Assembly: GCA_965237505.1 (NCBI GenBank) | Contig: CBDEFR010000004.1 | Location: forward strand, 62,001-126,000 | Length of the DNA stretch: 64,000 bases | Source of the DNA: NVTR01 sp965237505 | GTDB taxonomy: Bacteria > Pseudomonadota > Alphaproteobacteria > Rhodobacterales > Rhodobacteraceae | Reading direction: 5' to 3' | Shown here: one piece after another, positions 53,182-63,087 of the stretch | How the letters are laid out: the number at the start of each line of letters is the position of its first letter | Numbering within the stretch: the first letter of the stretch is position 1 | Made by a program: the position numbers and the translations under genes | Notes under the pieces: model-generated | Told to the model about the DNA's origin: nothing | Seen by the model: the letters and a program-made list of their open reading frames with translations, nothing else | Database searches by the model: none

Positions 53182-54599
53182 ATGAAAACGATTTATCCGG
53201 TCATTCTGTGTGGCGGGTCTGGCACCCGGTTGTGGCCAAGCTCGCGCAAAACATTCCCAAAGCAGTTTTCGTCGCTGCTTGGGCCCGAAAGCCTGTATCA
53301 GCAAACGCTGCGCCGCCTGTCAGGCGAAATGTTTGCCGAGCCGACGGTTCTGACCCATTCGGATTTCAGGTTTCTGGCGCGCCAGCAGGCCGAGGAAATT
53401 GGCCTGATCGACGCCCGCATCGTGCTGGAACCGGCAAGCCGCAACACCGCGCCAGCGATTCTGACGGCGGCCTTGATGCGGGAAAGTTCACCTGACGATC
53501 TGTTGCTGATTGCGCCGTCAGATCATTTGATGAATGACCCAAACGCGTTCTGTCAGTCGATTGTCGCAGGCGTCGGGGCGGCAAAGGCTGGCCAGTTGGT
53601 GACTTTTGGGATCAAACCAGAGCGCGTAGAAACCGGATTTGGCTATCTGGAGTTACGTGACGCTGCCGCGCCAGGCACTGCCACGCGGCTGCGCCGCTTT
53701 GTGGAAAAGCCAGACTTGGAGCGCGCTGCCGAAATGACCGCGAGCGGGCAATATCTTTGGAATTCCGGGATCTTCCTGTTTCGCGTCTGCGACATTCTGG
53801 CGGCCTTTGCGGCGCACGCCGCTGAATTAGTCGCGCCGTGCCGGGCGGCACTGGAAGATGCGAACGAAGATCTGGGATTCTTGCGCCTTGATCCGGCGTC
53901 ATACGGCACAGTTGCCTCGCGGTCGATCGACTATGCGGTAATGGAGAAAGCCGCCAATATTTCGGTGGTTCCGGTCAACGCGGGCTGGTCGGACGTCGGC
54001 AGCTGGGCAACGCTTCATTCAGCTCAGGATCAGACAGAGACTGGCGTGGCGACCGATGGTCCGGTAACGGCACTGGACTGTGAAAACAGCTATCTGCGCT
54101 CTGAAGAAGACAACCTGCGGCTGTCGGCCTTGGGTTGAAAAATATTGTGGCAGTAGCGATGCGTGATGCGGTTCTGGTGCCCGATATTGACCGCGCGCAA
54201 GAGGTCAAGACGGTGGTTGAAAACCTGCGCGCCGATGGCGTGGCGCAAGCAGATGCATACCCGCGCTTTCACCGCCCCTGGGGCTGGTACGAGACTCTGT
54301 GCCTGAGCGACCGGTTTCAGGTCAAACGGATCATGGTTCGACCGGGTGGCATACTCAGCCTGCAATCGCACGTTCACCGGTCCGAGCACTGGGTGGTGGT
54401 TGCGGGCACGGCGCGGGTGACGGTTGACGGCGCCGAGCAATTGGTTTCGGAAAACCAGTCCGTTTAAATACCAATCGGCGCCGTGCATCGGCTAGAAAAC
54501 CCCGGCAAAGTGGCGATGTATCTGATCGAGGTGCAAACCGGGTCTTATCTGGGTGAGGATGATATTACCCGCTATGAGGATGTTTACGATCGCTCGTGA
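53182..54599 (+). pseudogene. Mannose-1-phosphate guanylyltransferase ManC, frameshifted and nonsense-mutated
   Basis: Nucleotidyltransferase signature GGSGTRLWPSSRKTFPKQF, then the C-terminal isomerase-type cupin part (FHRPWGWYETLC, VKRIMVRPGGILSLQSHVHR). One T is lost near 54134 (LRLSALG is followed in another frame by LKNIVAVAMRD). Downstream, at 54465, TAT is TAA within ENQSVYIPIGAV. Two lesions of different type indicate true loss. The parent enzyme would make GDP-mannose for capsule or LPS. Confidence 0.88.
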
Positions 54600-54609
54600 T
54601 CGTTACCGC

Positions 54610-57051
54610 TCAGACTTTGACACGAGCTGCCTTGGGATCATAAAGCGGCCTTAGCGATGCTTGCGCTTTCACGCGAACACCGGCGACTTCAATTTCATAC
54701 GTTGATGCAGTGACTTGGGCCGGGGTTTCGTTCTCGCAGGGCACGTAGCCCATGCCGATCGCGCCACCAAGCGTGTGGCCATAGTTTCCAGAGCTGAGAT
54801 ATCCGACGATTTCGCCGTCGCGCAGGATCGGCTCGTTGTGGTACAGCAGCGGCTCGGGGTCGCTTAGGCGGAACTGCACCATGCGTGCCAACAATCCGGT
54901 GTCCTGTTTTCTCAATACCGCATCGCGCCCGATGAAAGATGGCTTGCTGGTTTTCACGGCAAAGCCAAGCCCGGCTTCCAGCACATGATCGTCGCAAGTG
55001 ATGTCGTGGCCGAAATGGCGAAAGCCTTTTTCGATCCGGCAACTGTCCATCATGTGCATGCCGCACAGTGTCAGGCTCATGTCCTGCCCAGCCTCAATCA
55101 CGGTTTCAAAGACATGCGCGGCCATGTCCGTGGGAATGTAAATTTCCCACCCCAGTTCGCCGACGTACGTAACCCGATGGACCCGCGCCAGCGCCATGCC
55201 GATTTCAATATCCTGGGTGGTGCCAAACGGGTTCACCGCGTTCGAAAAGTCGTTTGGCGAGACTTTGCCCATCAGCTCGCGCGCATTCGGCCCCATGACG
55301 GCCAGCACGGCTTCGGCGCTGGTCATGTCGGTGATGACGACGCGCCTGTCGCCCGTGTGGCGTTTCAGCCAGGTCTGGTCGGCCAGCCGGGTGGTGGACG
55401 GGGTGACGATCAGATAGGCGGTTTCGGACAGTCGGGTGACGGTCACGTCAGCCTCTATTCCGGCACGCGAATTGAGGAACTGCGTGTAGACGATCTTGCC
55501 GTTAGGCACCGACATGTCGCCGCCGCAGACATGGTTCAGAAAAGCCTCCGCATCGCGGCCTTCGACGCGGATTTTTCCAAAACTGGTCATGTCATACATA
55601 CCGACGTTGGTGCGCACCGCGCGATGTTCGCGGTCGGAATTTTCAAACCAGTTCTGGCGTTGCCACGAATATTGGTATTCGCGTTCCTGCCCTTCGTCTG
55701 CAAACCAGTTGGCGCGTTCCCAGCCCGCAACCTCGCCAAAGACGGCACCTTGCGCTTTCAGATGCTCATGAAACGGACTGCGCCGCAACCCGCGCGCCGT
55801 GGCTTTTTGGCGGAACGGATAGTGGTCCGCATAAAGCAGTCCGAGGGTTTCCTTGCATCGCTCGAACAAATAAGTCTTGTTGCCCTGAAACGGCTGATTG
55901 CGCGAAATGTCCACATCGCCCAGATCAAACGGTTTTTCACCGCTTTCCATCCATTGCGCCAGCGCCTTGCCTGCGCCACCCGCCGACTGAATGCCGATCG
56001 AATTGAACCCGGCGGCGACCCAGAAATTATCCAGCTCCGGCGCTAGACCCAGATGATAGGCGTCGTCAGGCGTGAAACTTTCCGGCCCGTTGAAGAACGT
56101 GTGAATACCGGCCTCGGCCAGCAACGGCAGGCGGTTCACCGCGGCCTCCAGGATCGGCTCGAAATGATCGAAATCCTCGGGCAGTTGATCAAACTCGAAA
56201 TCCTCCGGAATACCGTCCATGCCCCAGGGTTTGGAATTCGGCTCAAATGCACCCAGCAGCATTTTGCCGGCGTCTTCCTTGTAATAGGCGCATTCGTCGG
56301 GCACCCGCAGAACCGGCAATTGGGTCAGGCCGGCAATCGGTTCGGTGACGATATAGAAATGCTCGCAGGCATGCAGCGGCACGTTGACCCCGGCCATCCG
56401 GCCAACCTCGCGGCCCCACATGCCAGCGCAGTTGACCACATGATCGGCCTCAAGAAACCCGGTTTGCTCGTCCGAATGCCAGTCCACGCCGATGGCGCGT
56501 TGCCCCTCGGTTCGGATGCCGGTGACGTGCACCTGTTCAAGCAGGCTCGCGCCCTTCTGGCGCGCACCCTTGGCCAGCGCCAGCGCAATGTTGGCCGGAT
56601 CGCCTTGTCCGTCCTTGGCCACGAAAACGGCGGCCTTAACGCCGTCGATATTCAGGTGTTCGTAGCGCGCCTTGGCTTCGGCAGGGCTGATGGTTTCCAC
56701 CTCAACCGAGAATGCCCGCGCCATTGACGCCTGTCGCAATATTTCTTCCTTGCGGTCCTCGGTCAACGCGACGGTGATCGAGCCGTTCTGCTTAATGCCG
56801 GTCGCCACACCGGTTTCATCTTCCAGCGCGGTGTAAAGATCGGCGCTGTATTTCGCCAGCTTGGTCATCGCGGCGGTGGCGCGAAGTTGCCCGATCAGAC
56901 CGGCGGCGTGCCAGGTGGTGCCGCTGGTCAGCTGCTTGCGTTCCAGCAGAATCACATCGCACCAGCCGAGCTTGGCCAAATGGTAGGCAACCGAACAGCC
57001 GATAACGCCGCCGCCGATGATGACCACGCGGGCTTTTGCGGGTATCTTCAT
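54610..57051 (-). CDS. FAD-dependent dimethylglycine/sarcosine dehydrogenase-like protein with GcvT domain
   Basis: 813 aa. N-terminal FAD Rossmann motif VVIIGGGVIGCSVAYHLAKL with the covalent-FAD type LTSGTTWHAAG, then the oxidase domain to about residue 430, a linker, and a folate-binding GcvT-type aminomethyltransferase domain (residues about 460-800, with GELGWEIYIP). The family demethylates N-methylglycines and passes formaldehyde to tetrahydrofolate. Paralogue of the 60622-63066 protein; no heterotetramer subunits nearby. Confidence 0.88.
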   Translation of the reverse strand: MKIPAKARVVIIGGGVIGCSVAYHLAKLGWCDVILLERKQLTSGTTWHAAGLIGQLRATAAMTKLAKYSADLYTALEDETGVATGIKQNGSITVALTEDRKEEILRQASMARAFSVEVETISPAEAKARYEHLNIDGVKAAVFVAKDGQGDPANIALALAKGARQKGASLLEQVHVTGIRTEGQRAIGVDWHSDEQTGFLEADHVVNCAGMWGREVGRMAGVNVPLHACEHFYIVTEPIAGLTQLPVLRVPDECAYYKEDAGKMLLGAFEPNSKPWGMDGIPEDFEFDQLPEDFDHFEPILEAAVNRLPLLAEAGIHTFFNGPESFTPDDAYHLGLAPELDNFWVAAGFNSIGIQSAGGAGKALAQWMESGEKPFDLGDVDISRNQPFQGNKTYLFERCKETLGLLYADHYPFRQKATARGLRRSPFHEHLKAQGAVFGEVAGWERANWFADEGQEREYQYSWQRQNWFENSDREHRAVRTNVGMYDMTSFGKIRVEGRDAEAFLNHVCGGDMSVPNGKIVYTQFLNSRAGIEADVTVTRLSETAYLIVTPSTTRLADQTWLKRHTGDRRVVITDMTSAEAVLAVMGPNARELMGKVSPNDFSNAVNPFGTTQDIEIGMALARVHRVTYVGELGWEIYIPTDMAAHVFETVIEAGQDMSLTLCGMHMMDSCRIEKGFRHFGHDITCDDHVLEAGLGFAVKTSKPSFIGRDAVLRKQDTGLLARMVQFRLSDPEPLLYHNEPILRDGEIVGYLSSGNYGHTLGGAIGMGYVPCENETPAQVTASTYEIEVAGVRVKAQASLRPLYDPKAARVKV

Positions 57052-57093
57052 GCTCTCAATATCCCATTTTGATGATCGTGGATCGGGTCAATT

Positions 57094-58029
57094 TTAGCCC
57101 TCGGCCCTTTGCTTGATCACCGCAAGGACGCTTTGGTGGAAATCAGTCAGGAACAGACTGCCCCAAAACCGCAGGTAAGGATTAAAGGGCGAGCGTATCA
57201 TATAGGTGGTTTCCAGCCGGAGCAGCGTGCGACCCTGATCCAGTGCCGTCAGGTGATAAAAACCGCCGCTCACGCGAAGCATGTCACTGTTGGGCGACAC
57301 ATGGCTGTCAAAACTGGCAAGACTGGCCGGGTCGTCGAAATGAAAATCCCAGGCCAGTCGCTCATTGATCTTTCGATCTGTGATGATCTCTTGGAAACGC
57401 ACGCCCTTGGTCCAGGTCAGCTGCCGCGTATCACCGTCAATCGTTGCGCTAACCGGTTGCGGCGCGCCCAAAAGCTTATGCGATACCGTCCAAATTCGTT
57501 CGTCTGGCTGGATGTCCGGAATGACAACGGTGTGGCCCCAGACGGCATCAGGTGGCGCATTGACGATAATCTCAGAGGCGACAATCGCGGTGGCCTGCGG
57601 ATAGGGCACATGATCTTCAATGGGCAGCACCAACACCGGAATCAGGAACAACGAGGCACGCATCCTGCCGGGTCCTGCGCCGCCGTCTCGATCCGCCAAG
57701 TAAATCCGCGCCAGCCAGACTCCGAGAAATTCCAGCGGAACAATCACCGGAGCCCCGATCACCAGGCAAATAACAGATTCAACATTTAGTGCCAACAGGA
57801 TGAAAAACATTACCGTCGTCAGGCCAATAGCGCCAAGGACGATGACAAAGTAGCCCTTTTTTACAGGCAGATCGAATATCACCTGAGCAATCGCCCCAAG
57901 AAAAACCGGTGATATCAGAAATGCCAGAAAGAAACCCGTGACAGATTCCCGAAACCAAACAAACGCCATTGCGTAGATGACTAGCCCATACGCCAGAAAG
58001 GCAATGATTTGCGTCGCGCGATTTGACAT
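57094..58029 (-). CDS. Membrane protein with C-terminal SRPBCC (polyketide cyclase-like) domain
   Basis: 311 aa from ATG 58029; the ATG at 58041 is an alternative. Four to five N-terminal membrane helices (QIIAFLAYGLVIYAMAFVWF onwards) are followed by a soluble domain (IIVNAPPDAVWGHTVVIPDI, GGFYHLTALDQGRTLLRLET) of the START-like fold. Ligand unknown. Follows the truncated oxidoreductase fragment at 58038. Confidence 0.7.
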   Translation of the reverse strand: MSNRATQIIAFLAYGLVIYAMAFVWFRESVTGFFLAFLISPVFLGAIAQVIFDLPVKKGYFVIVLGAIGLTTVMFFILLALNVESVICLVIGAPVIVPLEFLGVWLARIYLADRDGGAGPGRMRASLFLIPVLVLPIEDHVPYPQATAIVASEIIVNAPPDAVWGHTVVIPDIQPDERIWTVSHKLLGAPQPVSATIDGDTRQLTWTKGVRFQEIITDRKINERLAWDFHFDDPASLASFDSHVSPNSDMLRVSGGFYHLTALDQGRTLLRLETTYMIRSPFNPYLRFWGSLFLTDFHQSVLAVIKQRAEG

Positions 58030-58037
58030 GCCGCCCC

Positions 58038-58196
58038 TCATTCAGTGTTGTGCCAAATGGTGCCGGATGTCAGATGCATGCGCTCAAACAGAACCGCAAC
58101 CTTCCAGCCGAGTTTGGCAGGACGGTAGGCAACCAAACAGCCGAAAACGCCGCCACCGATGATCGCCACGCTAGCCTTGGATGGTGGCGGTTTCAT
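58038..58196 (-). pseudogene. Truncated N-terminus of a third FAD oxidoreductase (dimethylglycine dehydrogenase-like)
   Basis: 52 codons, MKPPPSKASVAIIGGGVFGC, then LVAYRPAKLGW and LTSGTIWHNTE and a stop. It aligns with the start of the 54610-57051 protein but lacks everything after the FAD motif. Its ATG overlaps the stop of the upstream reductase (ATGA), suggesting it was once the next gene in that operon. The rest is deleted. Confidence 0.7.
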
Positions 58197-59278
58197 GTCG
58201 AGTCCTGCTGAGGGATCAGCACCAGTTTTCCCGGATAGCGTTTCGATGTGAAATCTTCCTGCGCAACGGCAATGTCGGCCAGGGGGTAAGTTTTGGACAC
58301 CAAGGGGCGAATGTCGCCGGCATTGATCAGCTGCACCAGCCGTTGGAAAACCTCAGGCGGCTGGTAGGTGCAGCCGTGAATGGTGATATCAGGCAAGTAG
58401 ATATTGCGCAGGTCAGCCTCGACGATCGGCCCGGCGATGGCCCCGGCGACAGCGTAGTGGCCGCCCGGCTTTAGTGCGGTGATCAGATGCGGCCAGGCCG
58501 GGCCGCCGACCACATCAATGACCACGTCAAAGGCGGCTTTAGGTGGGATCTCGTCACGCCCCTGAACAGCCGATGCCCCGGCGCTCAGCACGGCCCCTGA
58601 TTTGGCAGCGGAACAGACACTGATGACGGTCGCACCGCGCAACCTGGCCAATTGCACTGCCGCCAGCCCGACGCCACCCGATGCACCGGTAACCAGCACG
58701 TTTTGTGCGTCGCCAACACCCGCCCGGCTCAACATATTTTCCGCCGTGCCGAACGCGCAGGGGATCGCGGCAATTTCGACGTCAGACAGGGGTGAGACGT
58801 TCACATCATAAAGATCGCGCGCTTCAAGCCTGCAGAACTGCGCGAATGCCCCGTCATGTTCGGACCCCAAAACCTCGCATCCGCATGGGTTTTCAGGGGT
58901 CGGGCGCGGCAAGGTGATCGGGCAGGTGACGCGCTGGCCGATCTCAAAACCCGGCACGCCATCGCCAAGTGCCACGATCCGACCGCAAAGACCGCCGCCC
59001 TGAATGCGCGGAAACTGCACCGCCCCGCCCCAGCCGCCGGCCTCGATTTCGCTATCAGTATCGACCGCGTCAGTGGCGCCGGTCACACTGGATGAATACC
59101 AGCCGATCCGGGTGTTGATGTCGGTGTTGTTGACGCCTGCGGCCAGAACCTGAACCAAAACTTCGCCAGTTGCAGGCATCGGCACCGGAATATCATCGCT
59201 CCAGACCAATGCTTCCGGTCCACCATGACCGGTTAGAAGCGCGCCTGACATGCGCTTTGGGACCACATTTCCTGCCAT
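58193..59278 (-). CDS. Zinc-type alcohol dehydrogenase/quinone oxidoreductase family protein
   Basis: 361-aa MDR-superfamily oxidoreductase: GroES-like N-terminus with AAGVNNTDINTRIGWYSSS, nucleotide motif VLVTGASGGVGLAAVQLARL, and FDVVIDVVGGPAW. The catalytic zinc ligands are not clearly conserved, so it may be a quinone reductase-like member. I start it at ATG 59278. It precedes the homocysteine methyltransferase stop by only 1 bp, so these are one operon. Confidence 0.82.
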   Translation of the reverse strand: MAGNVVPKRMSGALLTGHGGPEALVWSDDIPVPMPATGEVLVQVLAAGVNNTDINTRIGWYSSSVTGATDAVDTDSEIEAGGWGGAVQFPRIQGGGLCGRIVALGDGVPGFEIGQRVTCPITLPRPTPENPCGCEVLGSEHDGAFAQFCRLEARDLYDVNVSPLSDVEIAAIPCAFGTAENMLSRAGVGDAQNVLVTGASGGVGLAAVQLARLRGATVISVCSAAKSGAVLSAGASAVQGRDEIPPKAAFDVVIDVVGGPAWPHLITALKPGGHYAVAGAIAGPIVEADLRNIYLPDITIHGCTYQPPEVFQRLVQLINAGDIRPLVSKTYPLADIAVAQEDFTSKRYPGKLVLIPQQDST

Positions 59279-59279
59279 T

Positions 59280-60170
59280 TCACGCGATCCTGTGCCCGGC
59301 GGCCAGCAGGCGTTGCGCCAATTCGGCGATATGGGCGGGGCCGACTTCGCAACAGCCACCCACGATACTCGCCCACTGATCCACCCAGCCCAAGGCAAAC
59401 TTGGCATAGGCGTCCGGGCCAAGGTCGCGGCGGGCGCGCAGCGCATCCACGGTCGCCTTGTCCTTCAGAAAATCTTTGGTGATTTGCTGGAAGCCGTTGG
59501 CATATGCCCCGACCGGCAGCCCGCTTTTCAGCAGATGCGGCAGCGCGGCGGCCATCGCTTCGGGCGCCGAACAATTGGCCAGCAACGCCACGGCGCCGCT
59601 CGCTGCAAGGTCCGCGACCTCGGCCACCGGTTCGCCAGAGTGCAGGCGTGAACCATCTTCGTCATCTACCGTTACCGACAGCCACACAGGTTTGCCTGCT
59701 GCTTGCGCCCCTTGCAGAACCGCGCTTGCATGGGCCAGCGAGGCCACGGTTTCGCAAATGATGAAATCAACCGCCGGGGCAAGCAGGTTGGCGATTTCGG
59801 AATATCTGTCCACTGCCTCAGCGTGCGGCGGGTGGATGTCTGGCCGGTACGACGCCGCAAGTGGCCCGATTGATCCGGCAATTTGTCCGGACCCATGGGC
59901 CTTGCGTGCTGCCTGGGCCTCCGCCAAAGCCAGTTTGTGAAGTTCTTCAAATCGATCCTCCAGCCCGGTGCCGGCCAATCGGTCACGATGGATCGCGTAG
60001 GTATTGGTGGTGGCAATCGTAGCCCCGGCGGCGAAATAATCGGCGTGCACGGCTTGCACCAGTCCGGGATGGTCGAGCATCACCTGGGTAGCCCAAAGTG
60101 GTGTCGGTGCGACCGATGAGCGATGCACCAGCTCCTGGCCCATACCGCCGTCGAGCAGGGTGATCGTCAT
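59280..60170 (-). CDS. Homocysteine S-methyltransferase family protein
   Basis: 296 aa. Starts ITLLDGGMGQEL, then the barrel with TTNTYAIHRDRL. The zinc cysteines are in LLANCSAPE and VGGCCEVGP. The family transfers a methyl group from a donor such as betaine or S-methylmethionine to homocysteine. In this operon with an FAD/GcvT demethylase it fits methylated-amine use (inference). ATGA-like overlap with the PPOX gene. Confidence 0.88.
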   Translation of the reverse strand: MTITLLDGGMGQELVHRSSVAPTPLWATQVMLDHPGLVQAVHADYFAAGATIATTNTYAIHRDRLAGTGLEDRFEELHKLALAEAQAARKAHGSGQIAGSIGPLAASYRPDIHPPHAEAVDRYSEIANLLAPAVDFIICETVASLAHASAVLQGAQAAGKPVWLSVTVDDEDGSRLHSGEPVAEVADLAASGAVALLANCSAPEAMAAALPHLLKSGLPVGAYANGFQQITKDFLKDKATVDALRARRDLGPDAYAKFALGWVDQWASIVGGCCEVGPAHIAELAQRLLAAGHRIA

Positions 60171-60625
60171 GGGTATATCTCGGCGTATTTGGCCTTGTAG
60201 GTCGCGATCATTTCAGCCTCGGTGGCGCCGGTGTCATAGGGCGGGGTGCTCAGCAGGCGCTGCTCGGCAACCGGAATGAGCACAATCGCATTCACCCGAT
60301 CCGCCAGATCACCCCATAGATCGTGCCAGAGCGGGATCAACGCCGCAAATTCAGTGGTCCCACGGTCAACGATCCGGGCCTGGCCACGCACCCGCACCCC
60401 TTTGCGTTTCCATTGATCGACGAAATTCACCTCGAGCTCTGGCTGGTGCGCCAGATTGGCCATTGTGCCGGGCGAGCGGATTTCGCCGAACGCGATGGTT
60501 TCGTCATCCAGCACCACGAACGTGCCCTTGGGCGATACATTGGGCCGACCATCGGCAGTGACGCTGGCCACAAAACCAAGCCGAAACGTTTCGATAACCG
60601 ACCGAGAAAACGCGTTGAGTTTCAT
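60167..60625 (-). CDS. Pyridoxamine 5'-phosphate oxidase family protein (FMN-binding split barrel)
   Basis: 152 aa from ATG 60625, which overlaps the downstream stop of the oxidoreductase (ATGA). Split-barrel signature RLGFVASVTADGRPNVSPKG and IAFGEIRSPGTMANLAHQPE. Likely a flavin-dependent reductase; substrate unknown. Co-transcribed between the oxidoreductase and the methyltransferase. Confidence 0.82.
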   Translation of the reverse strand: MKLNAFSRSVIETFRLGFVASVTADGRPNVSPKGTFVVLDDETIAFGEIRSPGTMANLAHQPELEVNFVDQWKRKGVRVRGQARIVDRGTTEFAALIPLWHDLWGDLADRVNAIVLIPVAEQRLLSTPPYDTGATEAEMIATYKAKYAEIYP

Positions 60626-63066
60626 GCCCGCAGCCGTTCGTTTTCGGGATCCCACAGCGGTTGGTCTTCCTGCACAACCGCACGGTAACGTTCGCCGTAT
60701 ATCTCGACTTCCAGCTCGGTCCCCGACACCGCCAGATCGGCCCGCAACATGGCAAGCGCGATCGAAGCGTTCACTCGGTAGCCCCAGGCGCCTGAGGTGG
60801 TTTCCCCGACGACCAGCCGATCATGCCAAAGGGTGGACATATACGGTGCGTCCGATGCGCCAGCATCGACAACGAGCGTCACAAAGCGCTTGGTCACGCC
60901 CTGTTGCTTTTCATTTTGAATGGCCGCCTTGCCTGGGAAATCCTGCGGCTTGTCGAGCCTGACAAACCGATCCAGCCCGCCTTGTAAAACCGAATAATCC
61001 GTCGACAGATCACCCTTCCACGCCCGATAACCCTTTTCCAGGCGCAGCGAATTCAACGCCCACATGCCAAACGGCTTGGCACCGCCGCCAAGCACCGCAT
61101 CATAGATCGGCGCGAGCACGTCGTTTTGCGCGTGGATTTCCCAGCCCAGCTCACCGGCAAAACTCACCCGGATCAGGGTGCAATCCTGCCCGGCCATGAC
61201 CGCCTCTTGGTGGCTGAGCCAGGGCAGGGCCAGGTCAGCCTCACCAATACCGGCCAGCAGGTCGCGCGACTTTGGGCCGCTCACGATAAGGGTGTCAAAT
61301 TCGCGCGTTCGGTTGCTAAGCTGCAGCCCGTCAGCCAGATGTTTCTGCAGCATTTGAAAATCATGCCACTCTGCGGTTGCTGCGGTGATCAGAGCAAACG
61401 CGTCCTCGGCACTGCGAATGATCGACATTTCTGTCAAAATCCGGCCCCAGCCGTCAGCAACATATCCCAAATTCATCCGCCCCACCTTGGGCAAGCCGCC
61501 GCATATCATGCCGCGCAGCCACTCCGCTGCACCGTCGCCGGACAAATAGAATCGTGAAAATCCCGGCAGATCGAGCACACCAACAGCGTCGCGAACCGCC
61601 TCGCATTCCTCGCGAATGCGTGGCTCCCACGGCCCGGCCCGGTCCCAGGTCTGGGTGGCGTCGTGCGAGGTGTCATCACCGCCTACGGCAAACCAGTTTG
61701 CCCGCTCCCAGCCGCTAACGGCCCCCATCTGACCACCGAGCTCCTTGACCCTGGCGTGTACCGGCGACAGTTTCTTGTCGCGCCCGGCCGACCATTCGTG
61801 CCAAGGGAAGTGCATGGCATATTCGTGGCCGTAGACCTCGCGCCCCTTGGCGACGCAGTAATCAGAGTCCGTATAATCGGTGTAGCGGCGCGGATCGAGC
61901 GACCAGCAGTCCCACTCGGTCTCGCCCTCGATCAGCCATTCCGTCAGAACCTTGCCGGCCCCGCCAGCCTGCGCGATGCCAAATGTGAACACACAAGCCT
62001 CAAACGCATTCGGAACACCGGGCATCGGCCCCAACAGCGGCATGCCGTCCGGCGCATACGGGATCGGGCCGTTGATCACTTTGGATATCCCGGCTTGCCC
62101 CAGCAGCGGCACCCGCGCCATAGCATCTTCCATATACCATTCCAGCCGGTCCAGATCGTCAGGAAATAGCTGAAAACTGAAATCCTCGGGCATCGGATCA
62201 TCCGGGCTGACCCAATGCGCTTTGCAGTTGCGCTCGTAAGGGCCAAGGTTGAAGCCGTTCTTTTCCTGGCGCAGATAAAACGAGCTGTCGACATCGCGCA
62301 GCAACGGCAGTTTGCGGCCCTCGACCTCGGAATAGGCGTCAAGTTCGGCAATTTCTTCAGAAAGCATATACTGATGGCTCATCACCGTCATCGGCACCCG
62401 CCGCCCGCCAAAGGGGCGGAACCATTCGCCAACCCGCTGCGCGTAATAGCCAGCGGCGTTGACCACAAACTCGCAGCGAATAGCGCCTTTGCCGGTGGCA
62501 ACGATCCACTCGCCATACTCGCGGTTGATGCCGGTGGCCGGTGTGTGGCGCAGCACTCTGGCACCCAGATCACGCGCGCCTTTGGCCAAGGCCTGCGTTA
62601 ACTGAGCCGGATCAATGTCGCCGTCCGCCGGGTCGTACAGAGACCCCGCCAGATCATGGGTTTCCAGAAACGGATATCGCTCATTGGTTTCTCTGGGCGA
62701 CAGCATTTCGATATCCATGCCCTGATAGCGCCCCATGCTGCAGGCGTGCCGAAATTCCTGCATGCGCTGGCGCGAATGGGCCAGCCGGATCGACCCGGTG
62801 ACATGGTAATTCATCGGATAGTCGACCAACCGGCCAAGAGTGCGGTAAAGTTCGGTCGAATAACGCTGCAGGTTCATCGCTGCCCAACTTGTGGAAAACG
62901 TTGGCACATTGCCGGCGGCATGCCAGGTTGACCCGGCCGTCAGTTCATTTTTCTCCAACAAAACGCAATCGCTCCAGCCAGCGCGCGCCAGATGGTAAAG
63001 CGACGACGCACCAATGACGCCACCGCCAATGATGACGACGCGGGCAGTTGTGGGGGATTCAGCCAT
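60622..63066 (-). CDS. FAD-dependent dimethylglycine/sarcosine dehydrogenase-like protein with GcvT domain (second copy)
   Basis: 814 aa with FAD motif VVIIGGGVIGASSLYHLARA, the LTAGSTWHAAGN segment, oxidase domain, and GcvT-type C-terminal half (GELGWEIHAQND, TSGAWGYRVNASIALAML). It heads the methyl-transfer operon. Clearly paralogous to the gene at 54610, but too different to be a recent duplicate. Confidence 0.88.
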   Translation of the reverse strand: MAESPTTARVVIIGGGVIGASSLYHLARAGWSDCVLLEKNELTAGSTWHAAGNVPTFSTSWAAMNLQRYSTELYRTLGRLVDYPMNYHVTGSIRLAHSRQRMQEFRHACSMGRYQGMDIEMLSPRETNERYPFLETHDLAGSLYDPADGDIDPAQLTQALAKGARDLGARVLRHTPATGINREYGEWIVATGKGAIRCEFVVNAAGYYAQRVGEWFRPFGGRRVPMTVMSHQYMLSEEIAELDAYSEVEGRKLPLLRDVDSSFYLRQEKNGFNLGPYERNCKAHWVSPDDPMPEDFSFQLFPDDLDRLEWYMEDAMARVPLLGQAGISKVINGPIPYAPDGMPLLGPMPGVPNAFEACVFTFGIAQAGGAGKVLTEWLIEGETEWDCWSLDPRRYTDYTDSDYCVAKGREVYGHEYAMHFPWHEWSAGRDKKLSPVHARVKELGGQMGAVSGWERANWFAVGGDDTSHDATQTWDRAGPWEPRIREECEAVRDAVGVLDLPGFSRFYLSGDGAAEWLRGMICGGLPKVGRMNLGYVADGWGRILTEMSIIRSAEDAFALITAATAEWHDFQMLQKHLADGLQLSNRTREFDTLIVSGPKSRDLLAGIGEADLALPWLSHQEAVMAGQDCTLIRVSFAGELGWEIHAQNDVLAPIYDAVLGGGAKPFGMWALNSLRLEKGYRAWKGDLSTDYSVLQGGLDRFVRLDKPQDFPGKAAIQNEKQQGVTKRFVTLVVDAGASDAPYMSTLWHDRLVVGETTSGAWGYRVNASIALAMLRADLAVSGTELEVEIYGERYRAVVQEDQPLWDPENERLRA

Positions 63067-63087
63067 CGATGCGCCTTGTTGATCAGG

